Shown: positions 24,654-33,872 of the stretch, one piece after another | Layout of the letters: each line of letters starts with the position of its first letter | How positions within the stretch are numbered: the stretch's first letter is position 1 | Source: an uncultured Lachnospiraceae bacterium | GTDB lineage: Bacteria > Bacillota > Clostridia > Lachnospirales > Lachnospiraceae | DNA: 64,000 nucleotides | Direction of reading: 5' to 3' | NCBI GenBank assembly: GCA_947626475.1 | Contig: CANQSK010000001.1 | Location: 22,071-86,070, forward strand | Program-made: the position numbers and the translations under genes | The notes under the pieces: model-generated | The model's database searches: none | Told to the model about the DNA's origin: nothing | What the model saw: only the letters and a program-made list of their open reading frames with translations

Positions 24654-25793
24654 TTATTTCATGGACATTCCCACACGGATCATGCGGAACAGACGGTCCG
24701 CGGCGCCTGCGTACAGCTCCTCAGCTCTCTCCAGAGCCTCCTCAATATCCATGGCCGCGTTGATGGTGGGAATAATGCTCTCTACGCCGAACTCATAGAT
24801 CTTTTCGGCGCCGTCCCCCATGCCGCCCACAATGGCCACAGCAGGCACGCCCTTTTTCTTACAGCGCATGCCGATCCCGCTGGGCACCTTGCCGAAGGCG
24901 GACTGCCAGTCAATGCGGCCCTCGCCGGTGACGACCAGATCCGTTCCCTCAAGGAGCGTGTCAAAATCGATCAGATCAAGAACCGTCTCGATTCCGGACT
25001 TCAGATTGGCTTTCAGGAATACGCACAGGGCGGCTCCCAGCCCGCCTGCGGCGCCTGCGCCGGCGATCTTGTCCACGTCAACTCCTGTTTTTTCCAGAAG
25101 CAGAGCCGCGTAATTCTTCATGCCGGCTTCCAGCTCATCCAGAATCTCAGGAGTGCCGCCCTTCTGCTTTCCGAAGGTATAGGTAGCTCCGTCAGGACCG
25201 GTGAGGGGATTGTTCACGTCGCACATGACCGTGATCTCAGCCTCGGCCACTGCCGGGTCAAGACCGGACAGATCGATGTCCGCAACCTTCGCCAGGTCGG
25301 ATCCGACGCCCTTTAACGGCTTGCCCTCTTTGTCCAGGAAACGGACGCCCAGGGCAGTCATGGCGCCCATGCCGCCGTCGTTGGTGGCGCTTCCGCCGAT
25401 AGCGACGGAGATCTTCCGGTAACCGGAATCCAGGGCGTGCCGGATCAGCTCGCCGGTTCCGTATGTAGTGGTATTCAGAGGATTCCTCCTGTCCGCGGGA
25501 ACCATGGGAAGGCCGGAGGCGGCCGCCATCTCAATGACAGCGGAATCGCCGCCGAACACGCCGTAAGAGGCGGTGGTCTCTTCCATCAGGGGGCCATGTA
25601 CCGGAACGGATACCATCTGTCCCTTCGTCACGGCGATAACCGCGTCCACCGTGCCCTCCCCGCCGTCGGCGATGGGCACGCCCATGACCTCACAGCCGGG
25701 GAAAATACGGTTCGCCGAGTCCGTCAGAAGACGGATAATCTGCTGGGAGGACAGGGTTCCCTTAAAAGAATCAGAAGCAAATAACAGTTTCAT
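24654..25793 (-). CDS. Glycerate kinase
   Basis: Glycerate kinase of the GlxK/GarK type, 379 residues, phosphorylating D-glycerate (normally to 2-phosphoglycerate). Motifs: FASDSFKGTLSS, PIADGGEGTVDA, AIGGSATNDGGMG, GAAGGLGAAL and VTGEGRIDWQSAFGK. GAGGAGGGAATT precedes the ATG. It lies ten bases after the aldolase gene and completes the route sugar acid - tartronate semialdehyde - glycerate - glycolysis. Confidence 0.95.
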   Translation of the reverse strand: MKLLFASDSFKGTLSSQQIIRLLTDSANRIFPGCEVMGVPIADGGEGTVDAVIAVTKGQMVSVPVHGPLMEETTASYGVFGGDSAVIEMAAASGLPMVPADRRNPLNTTTYGTGELIRHALDSGYRKISVAIGGSATNDGGMGAMTALGVRFLDKEGKPLKGVGSDLAKVADIDLSGLDPAVAEAEITVMCDVNNPLTGPDGATYTFGKQKGGTPEILDELEAGMKNYAALLLEKTGVDVDKIAGAGAAGGLGAALCVFLKANLKSGIETVLDLIDFDTLLEGTDLVVTGEGRIDWQSAFGKVPSGIGMRCKKKGVPAVAIVGGMGDGAEKIYEFGVESIIPTINAAMDIEEALERAEELYAGAADRLFRMIRVGMSMK

Positions 25794-25803
25794 AATTCCC
25801 TCC

Positions 25804-26703
25804 TCAGATCAGACCGGCTTTCTTCATCTCAGTTTTGATCTTGTCAAGAACGGGGCCTTCCGGCGTAGCCAGGTTGGGCGTATAAGGAAGACCGATCTCG
25901 CGTCCACGCAGATTGGCCATATCCTTGGCCGCTACCGGGAAGCTGGCACCGTCCATGGACAGGCGGACGGGATTCAGTTTAAACTGAGCCTCAAGAGCGC
26001 CTTGGAAATCTCCCGCCACATATTTGTTGTAGATATCGGTGATCAGTTCCGGCATAAAGTTGGCTGCCGTGCATACGCCGCCCACTGCGCCGTGGCACAT
26101 GGAAGCGAACAGCAGGGTGTCCTTGCCGCCGAATACCTTGAAGTTTACGTCTCTGTTTCTGCGGATGAACTCGGAGGTCTGAGTGATGTCGCCGCTGGTA
26201 TCCTTCATGCCGACAATATTGTCCACCTCATGGGCCAGCTTCTCCACCAGATTGGCGGACAGCGTATATCCTACGCGGCCGGGGTTGTTGTACAGAAGAA
26301 CCGGAGTCTCGGGAACTGCGTCCGCGATGGTCTTAAAGTGCCGGAACAGTTCGGTTTCCGTGGGCTTTAAGAACATGGGCTGAAGGATTGAAATACCCGC
26401 GGCCCCGTTGGCGACGGCCATCTTGGCCAGACGCACGCACTTCTTGGTGCTGATGGCGCCGATGCCGAAGTACACGGGAACTCTGCCGGCGGCCTGGTCA
26501 ACCATAATTTTCAGGCCTCTCTCCATCTCATCCTCTTCTACCATATAAAACTCGCCGTTGCTGCCGAAGGCCAGAACACCCAGCACTCCGCCGTCAATCA
26601 CATAATCAACCTGCTCCCGCAGCTTTTTCTCATCGATCAGTTCATTCTCATCGATAGGGGTAATGATCGGAACGATAACGCCTTTAATGAAATCGGTATT
26701 CAT
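25804..26703 (-). CDS. DapA-family aldolase/dehydratase
   Basis: Class I (Schiff-base) lyase of 299 residues in the dihydrodipicolinate synthase / N-acetylneuraminate lyase family. The catalytic Tyr is in LLYNNPGRVGY and the Schiff-base Lys in GMKDTSGD. Beside a tartronate semialdehyde reductase and glycerate kinase it is more likely a keto-deoxy-sugar-acid aldolase or 5-keto-4-deoxyglucarate dehydratase/aldolase than a lysine-synthesis enzyme. The exact substrate is inferred from context. Confidence 0.85.
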   Translation of the reverse strand: MNTDFIKGVIVPIITPIDENELIDEKKLREQVDYVIDGGVLGVLAFGSNGEFYMVEEDEMERGLKIMVDQAAGRVPVYFGIGAISTKKCVRLAKMAVANGAAGISILQPMFLKPTETELFRHFKTIADAVPETPVLLYNNPGRVGYTLSANLVEKLAHEVDNIVGMKDTSGDITQTSEFIRRNRDVNFKVFGGKDTLLFASMCHGAVGGVCTAANFMPELITDIYNKYVAGDFQGALEAQFKLNPVRLSMDGASFPVAAKDMANLRGREIGLPYTPNLATPEGPVLDKIKTEMKKAGLI

Positions 26704-26730
26704 AGCTTCATCTCCTTCGATATCAGAAAC

Positions 26731-27612
26731 TTATTCAACAGTGGTATTAGCGATCTTCTCGTAATACTTCACAATGCTGGAATGATCTTCCTTCTCGTGG
26801 CCGTCAGCCTTCAGTCCCTGCATGATCTCCATCAGCTGGCCAGTCAGCGGAACGGGTGAGCTCACTGCATGGGCGGCATTCAGGGCATTGTTCAGATCCT
26901 TAATGTGCAAGTCAATGCGGAAGCCGGGCTTGAAGTTCCTGGCCAGGATCATGGGCACCTTGGCGTCCATAACCGTGGAGCCTGCCAGTCCGCCGCGGAT
27001 CGCCTGATAGACCAGCTGCGGGTCTGTGCCGGCCTTCTTCGCGAAGGTAAATGCCTCGGACACTGCCGCGATGTTGGCCGCGACGATGATCTGGTTCGCC
27101 AGCTTGGCAACGTTGCCGGAACCGATCTCGCCTACATACACTACGGAACCTGCCATCACCATAAGCATGTCATAATATTTGTCAAACAGCTCTTTCTTTC
27201 CGCCTACCATAACGGACAGGGTTCCGTCGATCGCCTTGGGCTCGCCGCCGGATACGGGAGCGTCCAGCATCTGGATTCCGTACTTCTCACACTCCGCGGA
27301 GATCGCCTTGCTCTCGGTTGGGTCGATGGAGCTCATATCGATCAATACAAGACCCTCTTTCGCGCCCTCAGCCACACCGTCCTTACCGAGAACCGCGCTC
27401 CTTACATGAGGAGAATTGGGTACCATGGTGATGACGACCTCTACCTGTCCGGCCAGCTCCTTGCCGCTCTCAGCAGCCTTGGCGCCGCAGGATACCAGAT
27501 CCGCAACCGCTTCCTTATTGAAGTCAAATACCACCAGCTCGTGACCTGCCTTCACCAGGTTCTTTGCCATGGGGCGTCCCATGATTCCAAGTCCGATAAA
27601 TCCAATTTTCAT
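26731..27612 (-). CDS. garR: 2-hydroxy-3-oxopropionate (tartronate semialdehyde) reductase
   Basis: Beta-hydroxyacid dehydrogenase of 293 residues. NAD(P)-binding GLGIMGRPMAKNLVKAG at the N-terminus, substrate motif DAPVSGGEPKA near residue 118, and catalytic Lys in NVAKLANQIIV near 168. With glycerate kinase downstream, reduction of tartronate semialdehyde to D-glycerate is the best guess; 3-hydroxyisobutyrate dehydrogenase is the alternative. First gene of the operon. Confidence 0.85.
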   Translation of the reverse strand: MKIGFIGLGIMGRPMAKNLVKAGHELVVFDFNKEAVADLVSCGAKAAESGKELAGQVEVVITMVPNSPHVRSAVLGKDGVAEGAKEGLVLIDMSSIDPTESKAISAECEKYGIQMLDAPVSGGEPKAIDGTLSVMVGGKKELFDKYYDMLMVMAGSVVYVGEIGSGNVAKLANQIIVAANIAAVSEAFTFAKKAGTDPQLVYQAIRGGLAGSTVMDAKVPMILARNFKPGFRIDLHIKDLNNALNAAHAVSSPVPLTGQLMEIMQGLKADGHEKEDHSSIVKYYEKIANTTVE

Positions 27613-27690
27613 GTCTCGTTACCTTGCCTTTCTTTTGATTTCTTTTATTTTTGTTTCCTGCCGATGAACCTGTCATCAGCTTATGTCTGA

Positions 27691-27719
27691 ATTATAGGCA
27701 AATCGGGAAAAAAGAACAA
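27691..27719 (-). promoter_or_regulatory. garR: Sigma-A promoter of the glycerate operon
   Basis: Minus strand TTGTTC (27719-27714), 17-base spacer, TATAAT (27696-27691), about 80 bases before the reductase start codon. No GG-N10-GC sigma-54 element is visible. Confidence 0.65.
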
Positions 27720-27762
27720 TACGCGAAATTCATGAAACTTTCTCGTTTTTTTATGCAAAACG

Positions 27763-27825
27763 GACAGGATTTCACGAAAACGAAATTTCAGTTCAAAATA
27801 ATTTCGCTTTCGTTTCAATCCTGTC
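27763..27825. promoter_or_regulatory. Long imperfect inverted repeat upstream of the glycerate promoter
   Basis: Arms 27763-27787 and 27800-27825, about 25 bases each with few mismatches, share GACAGGATT and ACGAAAxCGAAATT around a 12-base loop. The element ends some 44 bases before the -35 box and there is no T run, so it looks like an activator site rather than a terminator. More CGAAATT-like copies lie at 27724-27730. Confidence 0.55.
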
Positions 27826-27859
27826 TTGCCATTTCAAAAGCTGTGGCCGTACAATCTTT

Positions 27860-29758
27860 TTACACGCCGGTAATTCCGTATTTTTTCATGCGCCGCCACA
27901 GAGTCGGCTTGCTGATGCCCAGCTCAGCGGCGGTCTTCTCACGGTTCCCGGCATATTTCACCAAAGTCCTGGCAATCTGCAGGGCGTCCTCATTTCCGCC
28001 GAACTCTGTTTTCAGAAGGCGGCTGAAGGAATCTTCACCGCCGGTTTCGCTCTCTGTCCCGGGCGGCTCCGGATACAGTTCCTCCAGAAGGGTTCGGACG
28101 GCGATCTCATCCAGGGAACGGCGTCCTGCCGTAAGGACAAGGCGGTCGCAGAAGCTCTCAATCTGGAACAGGTTGCCCTTCCACGGATACTGAAGAAGGA
28201 TCTCCCTGGCTCCCGCCGTCAGCACATGGTATCTGGAATACCGTTCGCAGCACTCCTTCATCACCTCGTCCAGCTTGGCCTGCAGATCCTCCCTCCGCTT
28301 CCGGAGCGGGGGAACCGAAAGCTCCAGGCCGGAAAGCAGATAGTAAAGATCCTCGCTGATCCTTCCGCCCCGAAGAAGCTCTGTCAGGGAAGCGGGAACG
28401 GTCACCATCACCCGCGCGTCTACCTTTCTCAGCTGGGCAATATCCATATTGTGGCAGACCTTAAAGCGTATCAGCTGATAGAGCCGGTACTGATTGGCCG
28501 CCGTCAGCTCCTGAGCGTCACGGATCAGCAGGGTTCCTCCCTGAGCCTGGACCGCCGCTCCCCGCTCGCCGAAGATCATGGTCCGCTGCTCCTCCCCGGA
28601 CAGTCCCTCGCAGGGCACATCCAGAAACGGCCCCGAAGACCTGGCACCCGCGTTATGGATGCTCTCCGCCAGCATGCGCTTCTCCGTTCCGGATTCTCCC
28701 CACAGCACCACCGGCTGCTCCGAGAGGGCGTACAGCTTGGCCAGGCGGACGCATTCCTTCATGATCTTTGAGTTCTGGAGGATATCGTCAAAATGGACCA
28801 GGGGCGGAAGTCCGCGGCTTACCCGCTGCCTCTCCTCCGCCGACAGCGCAGGCTTTTTGCGCACCTTGTGGCCTGTGATGATGGCCCCGTCCGTCTTGCC
28901 GTCATAGACCACAGGAGCCATGACGATGAAGATCTGCTCCCCGGCTCCATCCAGGAAGGTGGAAAATTCCTCGCCCTCTGTCAGGACCCGCCGCAGGTCA
29001 TCCTCGCCAAGCCGCGGCGCGATCTCCAGGACGCTTTTCCCGGACAGATTCTGCTGCTTCTGCCCCAGCATGTCTTCCATCAGAGTATTGACGCCGGTGA
29101 TGATCCCCTCCGAGTCCAGACGCATCACTCCGTTGTAAGAATAGTCGAAAAGGGTTTCCATCTGGGCCGCCGACTTCTTCTCCGAGTTCATGGCGAAATC
29201 CATCCGCTCCGCTATGGAGAAGGCCTGGCGGAGGGATTCCTCCGTTATGGACAGAAACAGGGAGGGCAGGCCCGCCTCCGCCGCCATGGAGATGGCCGTG
29301 TCGCCGCCGATGATCAGATCCACGCCGTCCCGGATCGCCTGGCCGATCACATGCTTAAGCTCCGACTCCTGCCGTGCGAAATAGGTGTGAAGCTCAATGC
29401 CGTAGAGCTCGTCGAAATGGGACATGTCGCAGAACATGTTCTTAAAGCCGGTGACTCCTATGACAGGCTTCTCTCTCTTCAGGATCTGCCTGGCTCTGGT
29501 CACCAGAAGGCCCATTTCCTGAGCGGTCATGGCGATATCCACTACGGGAACGTCCGTGTACTGTTTGATCATGACGGCCTGCAGGCCTCTGGCAATGATG
29601 ATAGAGGCGCCGCCGGCAATCGCCTGACGGGCCTCTACAACCGCGGATTCCGTGCCTACCACACGCATCTCGTCAATCTTATATTTTTTCTCCTGCAAAA
29701 TATTGTGGGCCTGATAAAGCATGTCCTCACGGGGGATCAGAAGAACGATCTTTCCCAT
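27860..29758 (-). CDS. PrpR-like regulator with a degenerate AAA+ domain
   Basis: 632 residues. Residues 1-190 are a PrpR_N-type sensor, 195-300 a PAS-like domain, 320-560 an AAA+ region like sigma-54 activators, and 590-632 a Fis-type helix-turn-helix (NREKTAAELGISKPTLWRRM). The ATPase part is abnormal: Walker A reads GESGTEKR at 354-361 instead of GESGTGKE, the GAFTGA loop that contacts sigma-54 is missing near 400, and Walker B reads LLIRDAQEL instead of LFLDEIGEL. It therefore should not remodel sigma-54 and more likely acts as a simple DNA-binding switch on the sigma-A promoter downstream. Confidence 0.85.
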   Translation of the reverse strand: MGKIVLLIPREDMLYQAHNILQEKKYKIDEMRVVGTESAVVEARQAIAGGASIIIARGLQAVMIKQYTDVPVVDIAMTAQEMGLLVTRARQILKREKPVIGVTGFKNMFCDMSHFDELYGIELHTYFARQESELKHVIGQAIRDGVDLIIGGDTAISMAAEAGLPSLFLSITEESLRQAFSIAERMDFAMNSEKKSAAQMETLFDYSYNGVMRLDSEGIITGVNTLMEDMLGQKQQNLSGKSVLEIAPRLGEDDLRRVLTEGEEFSTFLDGAGEQIFIVMAPVVYDGKTDGAIITGHKVRKKPALSAEERQRVSRGLPPLVHFDDILQNSKIMKECVRLAKLYALSEQPVVLWGESGTEKRMLAESIHNAGARSSGPFLDVPCEGLSGEEQRTMIFGERGAAVQAQGGTLLIRDAQELTAANQYRLYQLIRFKVCHNMDIAQLRKVDARVMVTVPASLTELLRGGRISEDLYYLLSGLELSVPPLRKRREDLQAKLDEVMKECCERYSRYHVLTAGAREILLQYPWKGNLFQIESFCDRLVLTAGRRSLDEIAVRTLLEELYPEPPGTESETGGEDSFSRLLKTEFGGNEDALQIARTLVKYAGNREKTAAELGISKPTLWRRMKKYGITGV

Positions 29759-29780
29759 GGAAACTCCTTTCCGGGCATCC

Positions 29781-29848
29781 GCGCGGGTTCTCAGCTCCGG
29801 CGGCTCCCAAACAACCGCGCGGACCCTCAGCTCCGGCGGCTCCCAAAC
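29781..29848. repeat. 36-bp-period tandem repeat at the end of pepT
   Basis: Two copies (29781-29812 and 29817-29848) of GCGCGGxxxCTCAGCTCCGG continuing CGGCTCCCAAAC. The second copy contains the last codons and stop of pepT; the first lies just downstream. Period 36 bases. Confidence 0.8.
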
Positions 29849-31065
29849 TTCTCCGCGATCCTCAGAAGTATCTCCACGATCTTTTCCATGGACTGGATGC
29901 AGACGAACTCATATCTTCCGTGGAAGTTGTGTCCGCCGGTACACAGGTTGGGACAGGGAAGCCCCATATAGGAAAGGCGCGCCCCGTCAGTGCCTCCACG
30001 GACCGGACTGACGATGGGCGTTACGCCGCATTCCTCCATGGATTCCTTTGCAAGGTCGATCAGATACATGTGGGGAAGTATTTTTTCCTTCATGTTGAAA
30101 TAGCTGTCCCTGAGGACCAGATCTACGGTGCCTTCCCCGTATTTCTGGTTCATATAATCAGCGACTCTCCGGATATAATCCTTTTTGGCCTGGAATTTCT
30201 CCATGCTGTGATCCCGGATGATATAGTTAAGGACCGTGGTCTCCACGTCGCCTGTAAAATGATTCAGGTGGAAGAACCCCTCATACCCTTCCGTATACAT
30301 GGGATTTTCAAAAACAGGCAGCATATTCTGAAACTCCATGCCCATGAGAATGGCATTTTTCATCTTGTTTTTGGAGCTGCCGGGATGGATTCCCCGTCCG
30401 TGGACGGTCACTCTGGCGGAAGCCGCGTTGAAATTCTCGTACTCGATCTCTCCCAGGACTCCACCGTCCACTGTATAAGCCACGTCCGCGCCGAATCCTT
30501 CCACATCGAACCGGTCTGTGCCGCAGCCCACCTCCTCATCCGGCGTAAATCCGATCTTCACCATCCCGTGGTGAATCTCCGGATGGGTCAAAAGATAGTC
30601 CGCCAGGGCCATGATCTCCGCCACGCCCGCCTTGTCGTCGGCGCCCAGAAGAGTGGTCCCGTCTGTGGTGATCAGGTCTTTCCCTACATAATCCAGAAGA
30701 TAGGGATAATCCGCCGTCTTCATGGTCAGTCCCGTCTCAGGATTCAGAAGAATGTCTCCGCCGCCGTAGTTTCTGACGATCTGAGGCTTTACGTCCGCGC
30801 CGGAGCAGTCCGGAGACGTATCCATGTGGGCGATCAGCCCGAGAACAGGCGCCGTCTCAAAGCCCGGGGACGCGGGAATGGAAGCGTACACATAGGCGTA
30901 CTCGCTCACCCTCACGCCGGAGGCGCCCATAGCCTTCAATTCCTCCGCCAGCAGATTGGCCAGCTGAAACTGTTTGTCCGTGCTGGGGATCGTGCTCTGT
31001 TCCGGCATGGACTGGGTATCCACCGCGATATAGCGCAGGAAACGCTCAAGAACCGTTGTTTTCAT
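29827..31065 (-). CDS. pepT: Peptidase T (tripeptide aminopeptidase)
   Basis: M20B metallopeptidase releasing N-terminal residues from tripeptides in the cytoplasm, 412 residues. Di-zinc ligands are in [17 protein letters not shown] and [10 protein letters not shown], and the C-terminal His in [10 protein letters not shown]. The ATG at 31065 ([12 protein letters not shown]) has GGAGGAAC upstream; a longer frame runs back into hisIE. It follows hisIE on the same strand. Confidence 0.94.
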   Translation of the reverse strand: MKTTVLERFLRYIAVDTQSMPEQSTIPSTDKQFQLANLLAEELKAMGASGVRVSEYAYVYASIPASPGFETAPVLGLIAHMDTSPDCSGADVKPQIVRNYGGGDILLNPETGLTMKTADYPYLLDYVGKDLITTDGTTLLGADDKAGVAEIMALADYLLTHPEIHHGMVKIGFTPDEEVGCGTDRFDVEGFGADVAYTVDGGVLGEIEYENFNAASARVTVHGRGIHPGSSKNKMKNAILMGMEFQNMLPVFENPMYTEGYEGFFHLNHFTGDVETTVLNYIIRDHSMEKFQAKKDYIRRVADYMNQKYGEGTVDLVLRDSYFNMKEKILPHMYLIDLAKESMEECGVTPIVSPVRGGTDGARLSYMGLPCPNLCTGGHNFHGRYEFVCIQSMEKIVEILLRIAEKFGSRRS

Positions 31066-31093
31066 ATTCAATGTTCCTCCTGTCTTCGTCTGG

Positions 31094-32389
31094 TTAACGG
31101 TTGGCCAATTCACCGGTAATATCTTCCCAGGTGATTCCCCTGTCCGCCATCAGCACCATCATATGATACAGAAAATCGGAGATCTCGTACTTGACTTCCT
31201 CCGGATCGGGATTTTTGGCCGCGATGACGATCTCCGTGGCCTCCTCTCCCAGCTTCTTGAGGATCTTGTCGATCCCCTTGTCAAAAAGATAGTTGGTGTA
31301 GGAGCCCTCCTTGGGATGCTCCTTTCTGTCCAGGATCACCTGAAATACATCTTCAAACACCCGCAGAGGGTTGGTGTCCCTATATTCCTTCTCCGCCAGT
31401 GTCTGAAAGAAGCAGGAACGGGCCCCGGTGTGGCAGGCGGCCCCGATCTGTTTGACCCTGGCCAGAATGGTATCGTTGTCACAGTCCAGGCTCAGGGATT
31501 TTACATACTGATAGTGCCCGGAGGTCTCCCCTTTTATCCACAGGGTCCGGCGGCTTCTGCTGAAATAAGTCATTTTCCCCGTAGCCAGGGTATTGTTAAA
31601 GGCCTCTTCGTTCATATAGGCCAGCATCAGAACCTCCTGATTTTGATAGTCCTGAACGATGACCGGGATCAGGCCGTCCGGGTTCAGCTTGAAATCCTTC
31701 CATTCTACGGAGCTTTCAAAGGTTTCCACAGGCAGGCCCCGCTTCTTCAGCTCCTGCTTCAGGCTCATGCAGCTGCCCTCATAGTTTTCCGGGAACGCCA
31801 GAACGGCGCCGCAGACGGCAGGCAGCTTCAGAAACGCCTCGGCCTCTCCGGCGGAGACGGCGCTGCTCACCGCCATGACCGGCAGAGACACGCCGGAAAG
31901 GGCCGCCGCGGCTTTTTCACCCAAAAGGACATCCAGAATCACCCGGGAAGCTCCCAGCTGAGCGTATTCCTCCGTCTTTTTCAGGTACCGGGCCCCGGGA
32001 AGATACGCGTAGATCTTCTCGCTTCCGAAACGGCTGGACGCCTCCTTCATCAGATCCACATTCTCGTCAACGGATACATTTAAAAATGTGGCCTTTGCCC
32101 CTGTATAAAGGTATTTCTTCACATCCTCCAGCCGCTTCACCCGTCCGCCGGCGATCACAGGGATATCCACTGCCCTCACCACTTCACGGATCAGGCCGAT
32201 GGCGCGCTCATGATCCAGGTCTGTCTCGGACAGGTCGCAGATCATCAGCTCGTCGGCGCCGTTGTCGCTGTAATAACGGCTCAAAGTCAGAATATCATCG
32301 CTGTAATACTCCCTGCTCTCCTCCATGTCCATGATAATGGCCCTGCCCTCTCTGCATCCGAAGACGGGGATCAGTTTCTTTCGTTCCAT
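31094..32389 (-). CDS. hisIE: HisF/HisA-like domain fused to HisIE (phosphoribosyl-AMP cyclohydrolase / phosphoribosyl-ATP pyrophosphatase)
   Basis: Histidine biosynthesis steps 2 and 3 in one protein of 431 residues. Residues 1-210 are a (beta/alpha)8 half like HisA/HisF ([26 protein letters not shown]) but degenerate. Residues about 225-325 are HisI: the zinc/active-site motifs [23 protein letters not shown] and [11 protein letters not shown]. The last 90 residues are HisE ([28 protein letters not shown]). The triple architecture recurs in clostridia. It follows hisA by 61 bases that contain a tandem repeat. Confidence 0.93.
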   Translation of the reverse strand: MERKKLIPVFGCREGRAIIMDMEESREYYSDDILTLSRYYSDNGADELMICDLSETDLDHERAIGLIREVVRAVDIPVIAGGRVKRLEDVKKYLYTGAKATFLNVSVDENVDLMKEASSRFGSEKIYAYLPGARYLKKTEEYAQLGASRVILDVLLGEKAAAALSGVSLPVMAVSSAVSAGEAEAFLKLPAVCGAVLAFPENYEGSCMSLKQELKKRGLPVETFESSVEWKDFKLNPDGLIPVIVQDYQNQEVLMLAYMNEEAFNNTLATGKMTYFSRSRRTLWIKGETSGHYQYVKSLSLDCDNDTILARVKQIGAACHTGARSCFFQTLAEKEYRDTNPLRVFEDVFQVILDRKEHPKEGSYTNYLFDKGIDKILKKLGEEATEIVIAAKNPDPEEVKYEISDFLYHMMVLMADRGITWEDITGELANR

Positions 32390-32408
32390 AACCGATTACT
32401 CCTCACAA

Positions 32409-32464
32409 ACTATATTAACCTTCAAATCCGATTGCTTCTCACTGACTATATTAACCTTCAAATC
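32409..32464. repeat. 36-bp-period tandem repeat at the end of hisA
   Basis: ACTATATTAACCTTCAAATC occurs at 32409-32428 and 32445-32464. The second copy contains the hisA stop codon and last codons; the first is an extra copy downstream. The period of 36 bases equals that of the repeat at the end of pepT. Confidence 0.8.
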
Positions 32465-33170
32465 TCCGGACGGCCTCCTCAAGCGCCACACGGTTCTCAT
32501 ACAGCGCCTTTCCTATGATTGCGCCCCGGATTCCCCGGTCGTACAGATTCTGCAGATCCTCCATGGAGGACACTCCCCCGGAGGCAATCACATCCAGTCC
32601 TGTCTCGTCGGTCAGCTTTTTCGTGGCATCCACGTTTGGCCCGGACAGCATACCATCTCTGGCAATATCCGTATAAACAATATGTCTGACGCCGTAATCC
32701 TTCATCCTCAGGCAAAGGTCTGAGGCAGTCATGGTGCTGACCTTCTCCCAGCCCTCGACGGCCACAAAGCCGTCCCTGGCGTCCACACCGGCCACAATGC
32801 GCTCAGGACCGAATTCCTCCGCCAGCTCCCGGATAAATTCCGGCCGTTCCACCGCCTTGGTGCCGATGATCACCCGGCTCACGCCCAGCTCCAGCATGTC
32901 CTTCACCGTCTGCCTGGTCCGGATTCCTCCGCCCAGCTGCACGGGAATATCCACCGCCTCCACGACGGCCTGAATGACCGGCCGGTTTACCGACTCGCCC
33001 GCCAGAGCCCCGTCCAGATCCACCACATGCAGAAAGGTCGCGCCCTGGGAACGCCACAGCCGGGCCATGGCGGCAGGCGTGTCTGAGTAAATCTTCACAT
33101 TGTCGAACAGTCCCTGAGTCAGGCGGACGCATTTGCCGCCCTTAATATCAATCGCGGGATACAGCTGCAT
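32451..33170 (-). CDS. hisA: HisA phosphoribosylformimino-AICAR phosphate isomerase
   Basis: Fourth step of histidine synthesis, 239 residues, (beta/alpha)8 barrel. Catalytic Asp8 in YPAIDIKGGKCVRL and Asp in VYTDIARDGMLSGP; phosphate-binding loops QLGGGIR and ASGGVSS. First of the hisA-hisIE pair; hisH, hisF and hisC are not in the window. Confidence 0.96.
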   Translation of the reverse strand: MQLYPAIDIKGGKCVRLTQGLFDNVKIYSDTPAAMARLWRSQGATFLHVVDLDGALAGESVNRPVIQAVVEAVDIPVQLGGGIRTRQTVKDMLELGVSRVIIGTKAVERPEFIRELAEEFGPERIVAGVDARDGFVAVEGWEKVSTMTASDLCLRMKDYGVRHIVYTDIARDGMLSGPNVDATKKLTDETGLDVIASGGVSSMEDLQNLYDRGIRGAIIGKALYENRVALEEAVRRFEG

Positions 33171-33256
33171 AATATCTGTCTCTCCTTAATTTTATCTTTC
33201 ATATGTCATAGTTCCTGATACTCATCGGCAGCCCTGTCGCCCTGGTATTGCCTGCG

Positions 33257-33736
33257 TCAGTCTCTGTCCACAGTCAGGTCCACCGTCTGGTAGCGGATTA
33301 TTTTCGCCAGGTCAGCCGGGCTCACCTCCACCTGAAAACCGACCTTCCCGGCGCTGAAATAAAACCGGTCAAGGTCCTTTACCGTCTCATGAATGGTGGT
33401 TTTGAAAAATTTCTTCATGCCGATGGGGGAACATCCGCCGTGGATATATCCCGTGAGAGGCAGAAGCTCTTTGGCTTTGATCATCTCAATAGACTTCTCC
33501 CCCACGGCTTTAGCCGCCTTCTTAAGATCCAGTTCCTCCGCCACGGGAATGACAAACACGTAGTTCCGGCGGCTTTTTCCCACGGTCACCAGGGTTTTGA
33601 ACACCCGGCTTACGTCCTCCCCCAGGGCTTCGGCGATCTCAGCGCCGCTGGTGGACGCGGGCAGGTCGTAGGTATGGCTTTTATACGGAATCTTCTTCTG
33701 CTCCAGAAGACGCATGACATTGGTTTTCTCATCCAT
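33257..33736 (-). CDS. ybaK: YbaK/EbsC-type Cys-tRNA(Pro) deacylase
   Basis: Trans-editing protein that hydrolyses Cys-tRNA(Pro), 159 residues. Typical segments: LPASTSGAEIAEALGED, VFKTLVTVGK, VIPVAEELDLKKAAKAVG, and GGCSPIGMKKFF with the conserved Pro/Gly loop. I chose the ATG at 33736 (MDEKTNVMRLLEQ), preceded at 11 bases by AAAAGG; upstream frames add up to 25 residues without a good site. Confidence 0.9.
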   Translation of the reverse strand: MDEKTNVMRLLEQKKIPYKSHTYDLPASTSGAEIAEALGEDVSRVFKTLVTVGKSRRNYVFVIPVAEELDLKKAAKAVGEKSIEMIKAKELLPLTGYIHGGCSPIGMKKFFKTTIHETVKDLDRFYFSAGKVGFQVEVSPADLAKIIRYQTVDLTVDRD

Positions 33737-33769
33737 ACAGTCTGTTGCCTTTTCTTTCATTATAATAAC

Positions 33770-33799
33770 AGGCGCTTCCACCTTTTTATGAAAGCGCCT
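33770..33799 (-). terminator. Hairpin between the glycosidase island and ybaK
   Basis: Inverted repeat AGGCGCTT/AAAGCGCCT with a 13-base loop, followed on the minus strand by GTTATTATAAT. It may end transcription from the island or act in the ybaK leader. Confidence 0.4.
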
Positions 33800-33872
33800 A
33801 CAGTATAACACAGGTTTCCATGATTTGGGAATAGCTTCCGCGGAAAAATTTCCCGCGTTCCGCAGCAGGCAG

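Noticed and set aside
25804-26703. dapA (lysine biosynthesis) call
   Set aside because: The fold and Schiff-base lysine fit the family, but the neighbours (tartronate semialdehyde reductase, glycerate kinase, AEC carrier) point to sugar-acid breakdown.
27613-27859. Sigma-54 promoter for the glycerate operon
   Set aside because: No GG-N10-GC element found; a sigma-A promoter is present and the PrpR-like protein lacks GAFTGA.
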